This document shows positions 10,315 to 23,989 of a stretch of 64,000 nt of DNA, piece by piece. The DNA is taken from positions 25,590,501-25,654,500 of the forward strand of contig NC_092580.1 in assembly GCF_037975245.1 (NCBI RefSeq), written 5' to 3'. Within the stretch, counting starts at the first letter, position 1. Each line of letters begins with the position of its first letter. The notes beneath the pieces are model-generated. The model ran no database searches and had not been told where the DNA came from. It was given only the letters and a program-made list of their open reading frames with translations. The position numbers were made by a program, and so were the translations under genes. The DNA comes from Apostichopus japonicus. Taxonomy: Eukaryota > Echinodermata > Holothuroidea > Aspidochirotida > Stichopodidae.

Positions 10315-10497
10315 CCATTATGCTAAATGCTAAAGAAATGATGGTTGCTAAGTCAAAATTTGATGCAATTTTTTTATGTATACTTGACAATGACAATGCG
10401 GGTTTTTCGGACACTTGCGCGGGTCAGCGGGTTTGGGTGTTAGAATGCGGGTCCAACCCGCGAAATGAGGGTCAGTTGGGAGCTCTGTACATCTACC

Positions 10498-10731
10498 CTG
10501 AATGCACTCAAATGGACTGTTTTAGTCACTATGACAGCATCGATCTTCACAAATGCAGTTATTACTGCTCACTTAAGCCAAGTAGGGTGCACACAAATCA
10601 TTCCTACGCCCATTTATGACATATATGCAACTATAATTCAAAGAGTATAATTCAAAGATAGCATGGAATTAGCCGCGCATTTAGCTCACTGATATAGACC
10701 ACCTCATCCCATGTTTTCCCAAGTATTGACC
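10498..10731. other. Short non-repetitive spacer
   Basis: No feature recognised. A 9-bp repeat of TATAATTCAAAGA type occurs near 10630-10660. Confidence 0.4.
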
Positions 10732-11608
10732 TTAACTTTTCAGTATTTTGCAAGGTATACCAAGTTTGTGTAATGCCAATTTAAGACCAGTTTCCTACTC
10801 ACGCATTGAAAAGACTAGCTAGGTACCCTCAACGTTTTCTTTTTCCGAATTTCCATCAGTGTTTTCCAATAGTGGATGAGATAACTTTGTATATACTTTG
10901 ATGCACCCTGCACACATTACTCAACAGTGTAACTGGTTCTAATACCAATGTGTGTTCCTGTAATATACATGCATTGCTTCAATACAATGAATTTCAAACA
11001 TAACTCTCAAATGAACTGGTATATGATAAAAACAATTTCAGAAAGAAGTCAAAGATATGTGTACATGTTAACTTTTCAGTATTTTGCAAGGTATACCAAG
11101 TTTGTTGTAATGCCAATTAAAGACCAGTTTCCTACTCACGCATTGAAAAGACCAGCTAGGTAACCTCACCGTTTACTTTTTCAGAATTCCATCAGTGTTT
11201 TCCAAAAGGGATGAGATAACTTAGCATATACTTTAATGCACCCTTCATTATTCAAAATTATGATTGTACCTTTAAAATAGACACAGTAGTAATGCAGTTT
11301 ATATAGGTTTCATGATATCTTGACAAAATAAGAAATTCATGTCAGTGATTAAAACTGTGAGCTGTCTGCACACATACCTCAATAGGGGGACTGGTTCTAA
11401 TACTAATGTGTGTTTCTGTAATATGTATGCATTGCTTGAATACAATGAATTTCAAAAATAACTCTCAAATGTACTGGTATATGATAAAAACAATTTCAGA
11501 AAGAATTCAAAGATATGTGTACATGAGATAACTTTGTATATACTTTGATGCACCCTTCAATATGCAAAAGTTATAGTATCCTTAAATTAGATCCAGTAGT
11601 AATATAGT
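10732..11608 (+). repeat. Local tandem duplication, 2.3 copies
   Basis: Copy 1 (10732-11067, 336 bp) begins TTAACTTTTCAGTATTTTGC. Copy 2 (11068-11524) begins the same way and carries about 120 bp that copy 1 lacks. A third partial copy (11525-11608) restarts at GAGATAACTTTGTATATACT, the same internal point found at 10879 and 11213. Because copy 2 and the third copy share downstream sequence missing from copy 1, copy 1 probably suffered the deletion. No coding frame is conserved between copies. Confidence 0.88.
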
Positions 11609-11635
11609 TTTAAAAGCGTTCCTGTTCCCACAGAC

Positions 11636-11932
11636 TTTTACCTCATATTTCAGACAAGAAACAGCACACCTTATATCAATCTTGATCTACAGTATAGTGT
11701 GTGGGGGCACTGATTTTTATATTGGAGAATTGTTTTAACTTTGGAGTCCTTTTATGTGAATATTGGAAGTGGCAACTCAAGGTAGTTTCTATGTCTGAAC
11801 TTGAATATGTGTTTTTTATTGAAAACAAGTCTTTGAATTCATATTTTTCAGCCTTTACATCTTATCTCAGACAAGAAACTAGTCAACCTACATAAATCTT
11901 GGTAAACAGTATAGTGTGTGGGGGTACTAGCA
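11636..11932 (+). repeat. Low-copy repeat, copy B (abuts main satellite)
   Basis: Homologous to copy A at 3388-3700 in the same orientation, including the GTGTGTGGGGG landmark at 11696 and the second subcopy beginning near 11868 (GACAAGAAACTAGTCAACC). It is cut by the start of the forward satellite at about 11933, just after GGGGGTACTAG. The same repeat therefore lies near the edges of both satellite blocks. Confidence 0.8.
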
Positions 11933-13459
11933 ATAGCTCTAACCTACATATAGCTGCTTTCCCAGTTTCCCCCTCCAGCAACCCCCCCCCCCCTTATTGC
12001 CCCACATGATGGCTACACCCACATATAGGTGGAGCCTGTAAAAGTTGGACAAGATCATTTTCTACACTGATGTATTTGAGATTAAGCAGTTCATCAATTT
12101 GGAATGACATCAAAACTTTGAAACGGTGAAAATAAGATGGTCAAAAATTAATATTAGACTGTTCATTAATTCTCACACACATTGGGACCCTAATAGTTGA
12201 AAAAAAAAAAACCTTTGACATTACATTTAATATACATCACCTTAATCTATGCTGTTGGAAATGGTAAAAAAAATCTTTCTCAAACAATAGGAGAAAGCCA
12301 TAACAGTGTACATCCCTATTTTCTCTATGATATATCAAATTGTATGAATACAGCACATGCAACAGCATATATTCTGATAAGGGCTTTCCAATCATCCCCA
12401 CCCCTCATTCCCACTCAACTAGTGGAATGACATCAAAACATTATTTATACATAACATCACATTATTAGGGCGTTATGAGGGTCTGACCCTGTATACGGTA
12501 CCTGATTCCATAGTAACTCACACCACTTGCCCCATGCAATGATCTAGATAGAGTGATAGTGTACAAACTGTAATTTTCAGGACATATCAAACTTTACGTA
12601 GCAGGTAGAAAAGCAAATAGACGACCAATAGGGCAGCCAAGTCAATTGGACACCCCCCACCCCTCCCCTACCCTCCATCCCATTCAACAAGGATGAATAC
12701 ACATAAAATCCTATGCTTTCAAATATTTGATCCTAATGATAGCTCTAACCTACATATAGCTGCTTTCCCAGTTTCCCCCTCCAGCAACCCCCCCCCCCTT
12801 ATTGCCCCACATGATGGCTACACCCACATATAGGTGGAGCCTGTAAAAGTTGGACAAGATCATTTTCTACACTGATGTATTTGAGATTAAGCAGTTCATC
12901 AATTTGGAATGACATCAAAACTTTGAAACGGTGAAAATAAGATGGTCAAAAATTAATATTAGAATGTTCATTAAATTCTCACACACATTATGGGGACCCT
13001 AATAGTTGGAAAAAAAAACTTCTACTTTACATTTAATATACATCACCTTAATCTATGCTGTTGGAAATGGTAAAAAAATCTTTCTCAAACAATAGGAGAA
13101 AGCCATAACAGTGTACATCCCTATTTTCTCTATGATATATCAAATTGTATGAATACAGCACATGCAACAGCATATATATTCTGATTAGGGCTTTCCAATC
13201 ATCCCCACCCCTCATTCCCACTCAACTAGTGAAATGACATCAAAACATTATTTATACATAATATCACATTATTAGGGCGTTATGGAGGTCTGACCCTGTA
13301 TACGGTACCTGATTCCATAGTAACCCACACCACTTGCCACATGCAATGATCTAGATAGAGTGATAGTGTACAAACTGTAATTTTCAGGACATATCAAACT
13401 TTACGTAGCAGGTAGAAAAGCAAATAGACGACCAATAGGGCAGCCAAGTCAATTGGACA

Positions 13460-13480
13460 CCCCCCACCCCTCCCCTACCC
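13460..13480 (-). other. Representative G-quadruplex motif of the satellite unit
   Basis: The plus strand has C6-A-C4-T-C4-TA-C3, so the minus strand has four G-runs with loops of 2, 1 and 1 nt, a canonical G-quadruplex pattern. The same motif, with TA or GA in the long loop, recurs about 30 bp before the ATGAATACAC landmark through the array. Confidence 0.85.
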
Positions 13481-13594
13481 TCCATCCCATTCAACAAGGA
13501 TGAATACACATAAAATCCTATGCTTTCAAATATTTGATCCTAATGATAGCTCTAACCTACATATAGCTGCTTTCCCAGTTTCCCCCTCCAGCAA

Positions 13595-13607
13595 CCCCCC
13601 CCCCCCC
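13595..13607 (+). repeat. Representative variable C-tract of the satellite unit
   Basis: A run of 13 C in this unit. The corresponding tract varies between units from about 5 to 16, sometimes interrupted by A, T or G. Together with neighbouring CCC and CCCCC runs it forms a second G-quadruplex or i-motif candidate. The length variation shows active slippage and shifts the frame of every overlapping short ORF. Confidence 0.9.
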
Positions 13608-16600
13608 TCCCTTTTGCCCAACATTATGGTTCCACATATGGGTGGAGCCTGTAAAAGTTGGACAAGATCATTTTCTACACTGATGCATTTGAGATTAAGC
13701 AGTTCATCAATTTGGAATGACATCAAAACTTTGAAACGGTGAAAATAAGATGGTCAAAAATTAATATTAGACTGTTCATTAATTCTCACACACATTGGGA
13801 CCCTGATAGTTGAAAAAAAAACCCTTTGACATTACATTTAATATACATCACCTTAATGTATCCTGTTGGAAATGGTAAAAAAATCTTTCTCAAACAATAG
13901 GAGAAAGCCATAACAGTGTACATCCCTATTTTCTCTATGATATATCAAATTGTATGAATACAGCACATGCAACAGCATATATATTCTGATTAGGGCTTTC
14001 CAATCATCCCCACCCCTCATTCCCACTCAACTAGTGAAATGACATCAAAACATTATTTATACATAATATCACATTATTAGGGCGTTATGGAGGTCTGACC
14101 CTGTATACGGTACCTGATTCCATAGTAACCCACACCACTTGCCACATGCAATGATCTAGATAGAGTGATAGTGTACAAACTGTAATTTTCAGGACATATC
14201 AAACTTTACGTAGCAGGTAGAAAAGCAAATAGACGACCAATAGGGCAGCCAAGTCAATTGGACACCCCCACCCCTCCCCTACCCTCCATCCCATTCAACA
14301 AGGATGAATACACATAAAATCCTATGCTTTCAAATATTTGATCCTAATGATAGCTCTAACCTACATATAGCTGCTTTCCCAGTTTCCCCCTCCAGCAACC
14401 CCCCCCCCCTCCCTTTTGCCCAACATTATGGTTCCACATATGGGTGGAGCCTGTAAAAGTTGGACAAGATCATTTTCTACACTGATGCATTTGAGATTAA
14501 GCAGTTCATCAATTTGGAATGACATCAAAACTTTGAAACGGTGAAAATAAGATGGTCAAAAATGAATATTAGACTGTTCATTAATTCTCACACACATTGG
14601 GACCCTAATAGTTGAAAAAAAAAAACCCTTTGACATTACATCTAATATACATAACCTTAATCTATGCTGTTGGAAATGGTAAAAAAAATCTTTCTCAAAC
14701 AATAGGAGAAAGCCATAACAGTGTACATCCCTATTTTCTCTATGATATATCAAATTGTATGAATACAGCACATGCAACAGCATATTTATTCTGATTAGGG
14801 CTTTCCAATCATCCCCACCCCTCATTCCCACTCAACTAGTGAAATGACATCAAAACATTATTTATACATAATATCACATTATTAGGGCGTTATGGAGGTC
14901 TGACCCTGTATACGGTACCTGATTCCATAGTAACCCACACCACTTGCCCCATGCAATGATCTAGATAGAGTGATAGTGTACAAACTGTAATTTTCAGGAC
15001 ATATCAAACTTTACGTAGCAGGTAGAAAAGCAAATAGACGACCAATAGGGCAGCCAAGTCAATTGGACACCCCCCACCCCTCCCCGACCCTCCATCCCAT
15101 TCAACAAGGATGAATACACATAAAATCCTATGCTTTCAAATATTTGATCCTAATGATAGCTCTAACCTACATATAGCTGCTTTCCCAGTTTCCCCCTCCA
15201 GCAACCCCCTCCCTTTTGCCCAACATTATGGTTCCACATATGGGTGGAGCCTGTAAAAGTTGGACAAGATCATTTTCTACACTGATGCATTTGAGATTAA
15301 GCAGTTCATCAATTTGGAATGACATCAAAACTTTGAAACGGTGAAAATAAGATGGTCAAAAATTAATATTAGACTGTTCATTAATTCTCACACACATTGG
15401 GACCCTAAAAGTTGAAAAAAAAAACCTTTGACATTACATTTAATATACATCACCTTAATCTATGCTGTTGGAAATGGTAACAAAAATCTTTCTCAAACAA
15501 TAGGAGAAAGCCATAACAGTGTACATCCCTATTTTCTCTATGATATATCAAATTGTATGAATACAGCACATGCAACAGCATATATATTCTGATTAGGGCT
15601 TTCCAATCATCCCCACCCCTCATTCCCACTCAACTAGTGAAATGACATCAAAACATTATTTATACATAATATCACATTATTAGGGCGTTATGGAGGTCTG
15701 ACCCTGTATACGGTACCTGATTCCATAGTAACCCACACCACTTGCCACATGCAATGATCTAGATAGAGTGATAGTGTACAAACTGTAATTTTCAGGACAT
15801 ATCAAACTTTACGTAGCAGGTAGAAAAGCAAATAGACGACCAATAGGGCAGCCAAGTCAATTGGACACCCCCCACCCCTCCCCTACCCTCCATCCCATTC
15901 AACAAGGATGAATACACATAAAATCCTATGCTTTCAAATATTTGATCCTAATGATAGCTCTAACCTACATATAGCTGCTTTCCCAGTTTCCCCCTCCAGC
16001 AACCCCCCCCCCCCTCCCTTTTGCCCAACATTATGGTTCCACATATGGGTGGAGCCTGTAAAAGTTGGACAAGATCATTTTCTACACTGATGCATTTGAG
16101 ATTAAGCAGTTCATCAATTTGGAATGACATCAAAACTTTGAAACGGTGAAAATAAGATGGTCAAAAATTAATATTAGACTGTTCATTAATTCTCACACAC
16201 ATTGGGACCCTAATAGTTGAAAAAAAAAACCTTTGACATTACATTTAATATACATCACCTTAATCTATGCTGTTGGAAATGGTAACAAAAATCTTTCTCA
16301 AACAATAGGAGAAAGCCATAACAGTGTACATCCCTATTTTCTCTATAATATATCAAATTGTATGAATACAGCACATGCAACAGCATATATATTCTGATTA
16401 GGGCTTTCCAATCATCCCCACCCCTCATTCCCACTCAACTAGTGAAATGACATCAAAACATTATTTATACATAATATCACATTATTAGGGCGTTATGGAG
16501 GTCTGACCCTGTATACGGTACCTGATTCCATAGTAACCCACACCACTTGCCACATGCAATGATCTAGATAGAGTGATAGTGTACAAACTGTAATTTTCAG

Positions 16601-19145
16601 GACATATCAAACTTTACGTAGCAGGTAGAAAAGCAAATAGACGACCAATAGGGCAGCCAAGTCAATTGGACACCCCCCACCCCTCCCCGACCCTCCATCC
16701 CATTCAACAAGGATGAATACACATAAAATCCTATGCTTTCAAATATTTGATCCTAATGATAGCTCTAATCTACATATAGCTGCTTTCCCAGTTTCCCCCT
16801 CCAGCAACCCTCCCCCCCCCCCCCCCGCTCCCTTTTGCCCAACATTATGGTTCCACATATAGGTGGAGCCTGTAAAAGTTGGACAAGATCATTTTCTACA
16901 CTGATGCATTTGAGATTAAGCAGTTCATCAATTTGGTATGACATCAAAACTTTGAAACGGTGAAAATAAGATGGTCAAAAATTAATATTAGACTGTTCAT
17001 TAATTCTCACACACATTGGGACCCTAATAGTTGAAAAAAAAACCCTTTGACATTACATTTAATATACATCACCTTAATCTATGCTGTTGGAAATGGTAAA
17101 AAAAATCTTTCTCAAACAATAGGAGAAAGCCATAACAGTGTACATGCATCACTATTTTCTCTATAATATATCAAATTGTATGAATACATGCATGCAACAG
17201 CATATATATTCTGATTAGGGCTTTCCAATCATCCCCACCCCTCATTCCCACTCAACTAGTGAAATGACATCAAAACATTATTTATACATAATATCACATT
17301 ATTAGGGCGTTATGGAGGTCTGACCCTGTATACGGTACCTGATTCCATAGTAACCCACACCACTTGCCACATGCAATGATCTAGATAGAGTGATAGTGTA
17401 CAAACTGTAATTTTCAGGACATATCAAACTTTACGTAGCAGGTAGAAAAGCAAATAGACGACCAATAGGGCAGCCAAGTCAATTGGACACCCCCACCCCT
17501 CCCCGACCCTCCATCCCATTCAACAAGGATGAATACACATAAAATCCTATGCTTTCAAATATTTGATCCTAATGATAGCTCTAACCTACATATAGCTGCT
17601 TTCCCAGTTTCCCCCTCCAGCAACCCCCCCCCCTCCCTTTTGCCCAACATTATGGTTCCACATATGGGTGGAGCCTGTAAAAGTTGGACAAGATCATTTT
17701 CTACACTGATGCATTTGAGATTAAGCAGTTCATCAATTTGGAATGACATCAAAACTTTGAAACGGTGAAAATAAGATGGTCAAAAATTAATATTAGACTG
17801 TTCATTAATTCTTACACACATTGGGACCCTAATAGTTGAAAAAAAAAAACCTTTGACATTACATTTAATATACATCACCTTAATCTATGCTGTTGGAAAT
17901 GGTAAAAAAAATCTTTCTCAAACAATAGGAGAAAGCCATAACAGTGTACATGCATCCCTATTTTCTCTATGATATATCAAATTGTATGAATACAGCACAT
18001 GCAACAGCATATATATTCTGATTAGGGCTTTCCATTCATCCCCACCCCTCATTCCCACTCAACTAGTGAAATGACATCAAAACATTATTTATACATAATA
18101 TCACATTATTAGGGCGTTATGAGGGTCTGACCCTGTATACGGTACCTGATTCCATAGTAACCCACACCACTTGCCACATGCAATGATCTAGATAGAGTGA
18201 TAGTGTACAAACTGTAATTTTCAGGACATATCAAACTTTACGTAGCAGGTAGAAAAGCAAATAGGCGACCAATAGGGCAGCCAAGTCAATTGGACACCCC
18301 CCACCCCTCCCCTACCCTCCATCCCATTCAACAAGGATGAATACACATAAAATCCTATGCTTTCAAATATTTGATCCTAATGATAGCTCTAACCTACATA
18401 TAGCTGCTTTCCCAGTTTCCCCCTCCAGCAACCCCCCCCCCCTCCCTTTTGCCCAACATTATGGTTCCACATATGGGTGGAGCCTGTAAAAGTTGGACAA
18501 GATCATTTTCTACACTGATGCATTTGAGATTAAGCAGTTCATCAATTTGGAATGACATCAAAACTTTGAAACGGTGAAAATAAGATGGTCAAAAATTAAT
18601 ATTAGACTGTTCATTAATTCTCACACACATTGGGATCCTAATAGTTGAAAAAAAAAACCCTTTGACATTACATTTAATATACATCACCTTAATCTATGCT
18701 GTTGGAAATGGTAAAAAAAATCTTTCTCAAACAATAGGAGAAAGCCATAACAGTGTACATGCATCACTATTTTCTCTATAATATATCAAATTGTATGAAT
18801 ACAGCACATGCAACAGCATATATATTCTGATTAGGGCTTTCCAATCATCCCCACCCCTCATTCCCACTCAACTAGTGAAATGACATCAAAACATTATTTA
18901 TACATAATATCACATTATTAGGGCGTTATGGAGGTCTGACCCTGTATACGGTACCTGATTCCATAGTAACCCACACCACTTGCCACATGCAATGATCTAG
19001 ATAGAGTGATAGTGTACAAACTGTAATTTTCAGGACATATCAAACTTTACGTAGCAGGTAGAAAAGCAAATAGACGACCAATAGGGCAGCCAAGTCAATT
19101 GGACACCCCCCACCCCTCCCCGACCCTCCATCCCATTCAACAAGG

Positions 19146-22100
19146 ATGAATACACATAAAATCCTATGCTTTCAAATATTTGATCCTAATGATAGCTCTA
19201 ACCTACATATAGCTGCTTTCCCAGTTTCCCCCTCCAGCAACCCCCCCCCCTCCCTTTTGCCCAACATTATGGTTCCACATATGGGTGGAGCCTGTAAAAG
19301 TTGGACAAGATCATTTTCTACACTGATGCATTTGAGATTAAGCAGTTCATCAATTTGGAATGACATCAAAACTTTGAAACGGTGAAAATAAGATGGTCAA
19401 AAATTAATATTAGACTGTTCATTAAATTCTCACACACATTATGGGGACCCTAATAGTTGAAAAAAAAAACCTTTGACATTACATTTAATATACATCACCT
19501 TAATCTATGCTGTTGGAAATGGTAACAAAAATCTTTCTCAAACAATAGGAGAAAGCCATAACAGTGTACATCCCTATTTTCTCTATGATATATCAAATTG
19601 TATGAATACAGCACATGCAACAGCATATATATTGTGATTAGGGCTTTCCAATCATCCCCACCCCTCATTCCCACTCAACTAGTGAAATGACATCAAAACA
19701 TTATTTATACATAATATCACATTATTAGGGCGTTATGGAGGTCTGACCCTGTATACGGTACCTGATTCCATAGTAACCCACACCACTTGCCACATGCAAT
19801 GATCTAGATAGAGTGATAGTGTACAAACTGTAATTTTCAGGACATATCAAACTTTACGTAGCAGGTAGAAAAGCAAATAGACGACCAATAGGGCAGCCAA
19901 GTCAATTGGACACCCCCCACCCCTCCCCGACCCTCCATCCCATTCAACAAGGATGAATACACATGAAATCCTATGCTTTCAAATATTTGATCCTAATGAT
20001 AGCTCTAACCTACATATAGCTGCTTTCCCAGTTTCCCCCTTCAGCAACCCCCCCCCCTCCCTTTTGCCCAACATTATGGTTCCACATATGGGTGGAGCCT
20101 GTAAAAGTTGGACAAGATCATTTTCTACACTGATGCATTTGAGATTAAGCAGTTCATCAATTTGGAATGACATCAAAACTTTGAAACGGTGAAAATAAGA
20201 TGGTCAAAAATGAATATTAGACTGTTCATTAATTCTCACACACATTATGGGGACCCTAATAGTTGAAAAAAAAACCTTTGACATTACATTTAATATACAT
20301 CACCTTAATCTATGCTGTTGGAAATGGTAAAAAAAATCTTTCTCAAACAATAGGAGAAAGCCATAACAGTGTACATGCATCCCTATTTTCTCTATGATAT
20401 ATCAAATTGTATGAATACAGCACATGCAACAGCATATATATTCTGATTAGGGCTTTCCAATCATCCCCACCCCTCATTCCCACTCAACTAGTGAAATGAC
20501 ATCAAAACATTATTTATACATAATATCACATTATTAGGGCGTTATGGAGGTCTGACCCTGTATACGGTACCTGATTCCATAGTAACTCACACCACTTGCC
20601 CCATGCAATGATCTAGATAGAGTGATAGTGTACAAACTGTAATTTTCAGGACATATCAAACTTTACGTAGCAGGTAGAAAAGCAAATAGACGACCAATAG
20701 GGCAGCCAAGTCAATTGGACACCCCCACCCCTCCCCTACCCTCCATCCCATTCAACAAGGATGAATACACATAAAATCCTATGCTTTCAAATATTTGATC
20801 CTAATGATAGCTCAAACCTACATATAGCTGCTTTCCCAGTTTCCCCCTCCAGCAACCCCCTCCCTTTTGCCCAACATTATGGTTGCACATATGGTTGGAG
20901 CCTGTAAAAGTTGGACAAGATCATTTTCTACACTGATGTATTTGAGATTAAGCAGTTCATCAATTTGGAATGACATCAAAACTTTGAAACGGTGAAAATA
21001 AGATGGTCAAAAATTAATATTAGACTGTTCATTAATTCTCACACACATTGGGATCCTAATAGTTGAAAAAAAAACCCTTTGACATTACATTTAATATACA
21101 TCACCTTAATCTATGCTGTTGGAAATGGTAAAAAAAATCTTTCTCAAACAATAGGAGAAAGCCATAACAGTGTACATGCATCCCTATTTTCTCTATAATA
21201 TATCAAATTGTATGAATACAGCACATGCAACAGCATATATATTCTGATTAGGGCTTTCCAATCATCCCCACCCCTCATTCCCACTCAACTAGTGAAATGA
21301 CATCAAAACATTATTTATACATAATATCACATTATTAGGGCGTTATGGAGGTCTGACCCTGTATACGGTACCTGATTCCATAGTAACCCACACCACTTGC
21401 CACATGCAATGATCTAGATAGAGTGATAGTGTACAAACTGTAATTTTCAGGACATATCAAACTTTACGTAGCAGGTAGAAAAGCAAATAGACGACCAATA
21501 GGGCAGCCAAGTCAATTGGACACCCCCCACCCCTCCCCGACCCTCCATCCCATTCAACAAGGATGAATACACATAAAATCCTATGCTTTCAAATATTTGA
21601 TCCTAATGATAGCTCTAACCTACATATAGCTGCTTTCCCAGTTTCCCCCTCCAGCAACCCCCCCCCCTCCCTTTTGCCCAACATTATGGTTCCACATATG
21701 GGTGGAGCCTGTAAAAGTTGGACAAGATCATTTTCTACACTGATGCATTTGAGATTAAGCAGTTCATCAATTTGGAATGACATCAAAACTTTGAAACGGT
21801 GAAAATAAGATGGTCAAAAATTAATATTAGACTGTTCATTAAATTCTCACACACATTATGGGGACCCTAATAGTTGAAAAAAAAAAAACCTTTGACATTA
21901 CATTTAATATACATCACCTTAATCTATGCTGTTGGAAATGGTAAAAAAAATCTTTCTCAAACAATAGGAGAAAGCCATAACAGTGTACATCCCTATTTTC
22001 TCTATGATATATCAAATTGTATGAATACAGCACATGCAACAGCATATATATTCTGATTAGGGCTTTCCAATCATCCCCACCCCTCATTCCCACTCAACTA

Positions 22101-23989
22101 GTGAAATGACATCAAAACATTATTTATACATAATATCACATTATTAGGGCGTTATGGAGGTCTGACCCTGTATACGGTACCTGATTCCATAGTAACCCAC
22201 ACCACTTGCCACATGCAATGATCTAGATAGAGTGATAGTGTACAAACTGTAATTTTCAGGACATATCAAACTTTACGTAGCAGGTAGAAAAGCAAATAGA
22301 CGACCAATAGGGCAGCCAAGTCAATTGGACACCCCCCACCCCTCCCCGACCCTCCATCCCATTCAACAAGGATGAATACACATAAAATCCTATGCTTTCA
22401 AATATTTGATCCTAATGATAGCTCTAACCTACATATAGCTGCTTTCCCAGTTTCCCCCTTCAGCAACCCCCCCCCCTCCCTTTTGCCCAACATTATGGTT
22501 CCACATATGGGTGGAGCCTGTAAAAGTTGGACAAGATCATTTTCTACACTGATGCATTTGAGATTAAGCAGTTCATCAATTTGGAATGACATCAAAACTT
22601 TGAAGCGGTGAAAATAAGATGGTCAAAAATTAATATTAGACTGTTCATTAATTCTCACACACATTGGGACCCTAATAGTTGAAAAAAAAAACCTTTGACA
22701 TTACATTTAATATACATCACCTTAATCTATGCTGTTGGAAATGGTAAAAAAAATCTTTCTCAAACAATAGGAGAAAGCCATAACAGTGTACATGCATCCC
22801 TATTTTCTCTATGATATATCAAATTGTATGAATACAGCACATGCAACAGCATATATATTCTGATTAGGGCTTTCCAATCATCCCCACCCCTCATTCCCAC
22901 TCAACTAGTGAAATGACATCAAAACATTATTTATACATAATATCACATTATTAGGGCGTTATGGAGGTCTGACCCTGTATACGGTACCTGATTCCATAGT
23001 AACTCACACCACTTGCCCCATGCAATGATCTAGATAGAGTGATAGTGTACAAACTGTAATTTTCATGACATATCAAACTTTACGTAGCAGGTAGAAAAGC
23101 AAATAGACGACCAATAGGGCAGCCAAGTCAATTGGACACCCCCACCCCTCCCCTACCCTCCATCCCATTCAACAAGGATGAATACACATAAAATCCTATG
23201 CTTTCAAATATTTGATCCTAATGATAGCTCAAACCTACATATAGCTGCTTTCCCAGTTTCCCCCTGCAGCAACCCCCTCCCTTTTGCCCAACATTATGGT
23301 TGCACATATGGTTGGAGCCTGTAAAAGTTGGACAAGATCATTTTCTACACTGATGCATTTGAGATTAAGCAGTTCATCAATTTGGAATGACATCAAAACT
23401 TTGAAACGGTGAAAATAAGATGGTCAAAAATTAATATTAGACTGTTCATTAAATTCTCACACACATTATGGGGACCCTAATAGTTGGAAAAAAAACCCTT
23501 CTACTTTACATTTAATATACATCACCTTAATCTATGCTGTTGGAAATGGTAACAAAAATCTTTCTCAAACAATAGGAGAAAGCCATAACAGTGTACATCC
23601 CTATTTTCTCTATGATATATCAAATTGTATGAATACAGCACATGCAACAGCATATATATTCTGATTAGGGCTTTCCAATCATCCCCACCCCTCATTCCCA
23701 CTCAACTAGTGAAATGACATCAAAACATTATTTATACATAATATCACATTATTAGGGCGTTATGGAGGTCTGACCCTGTATACGGTACCTGATTCCATAG
23801 TAACCCACACCACTTGCCACATACAATGATCTAGATAGAGTGATAGTGTACAAACTGTAATTTTCAGGACATATCAAACTTAACGTAGCAGGTAGAAAAG
23901 CAAATAGACGACCAATAGGGCAGCCAAGTCAATTGGACACCCCCCACCCCTCCCCGACCCTCCATCCCATTCAACAAGGATGAATACAC
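19146..23989 (+). repeat. Trimeric higher-order repeat, two copies
   Basis: Units at 19146, 19953 and 20761 match units at 21563, 22372 and 23178 in order. The second of each trio has TTCAGCAAC before the C-tract. The third has the short GCAACCCCCTCCC form and GGTTGCACATATGGTTGG. The period is 2417 bp at the first landmark. Confidence 0.75.

Larger units (their letters stand above)
9593..10316. mobile_element. Fold-back TIR element (724 bp) with 8-bp TSD
   Basis: An exact 8-bp duplication ATTATGCT flanks it at 9585-9592 and 10317-10324. The left end is GGTGACATCCCTATGTTCCG and the right end reads GGTTACATCTCTATGTTCCG on the minus strand. Directly inside are tandem 16-bp repeats, about three on the left and six on the right. 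Next come long inverted arms (about 9653-9890 and 9985-10222) built of degenerate GGACCCAATTTTTTTG-like repeats on the left and TTGGTCCGAAAAAA-like repeats on the right, so the element can fold back over much of its length. There is no coding capacity. Superfamily is not decided: 8-bp duplications occur in hAT and P, among others. Confidence 0.88.
9303..10487. mobile_element. Outer TIR element hosting the 9593-10316 insertion
   Basis: The left end CATAGCTCCCAACTCTTGAG (9303-9322) pairs with the right end, which reads CAGAGCTCCCAACTGACCCT on the minus strand (10468-10487). Inside both ends lies a degenerate GCGGGTCC motif. After removal of the nested element and its duplication, about 453 bp remain. 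No clean flanking duplication is visible: the neighbourhoods ACATACACCC and ACATCTACCC match at 8 of 10 positions, compatible with a decayed duplication. An internal stretch near 9349 (ATCGCCGTCCTGGGGGA) is related to 7065-7090. No coding capacity. A hAT-like assignment rests on terminus style only. Confidence 0.65.

Noticed and set aside
3388-11932. LTR retrotransposon bounded by the two low-copy repeats
   Set aside because: The repeats are in direct orientation about 8 kb apart, but they are diverged and internally tandem. They lack TG...CA ends, a primer-binding site and a polypurine tract, and no gag or pol frame lies between them.
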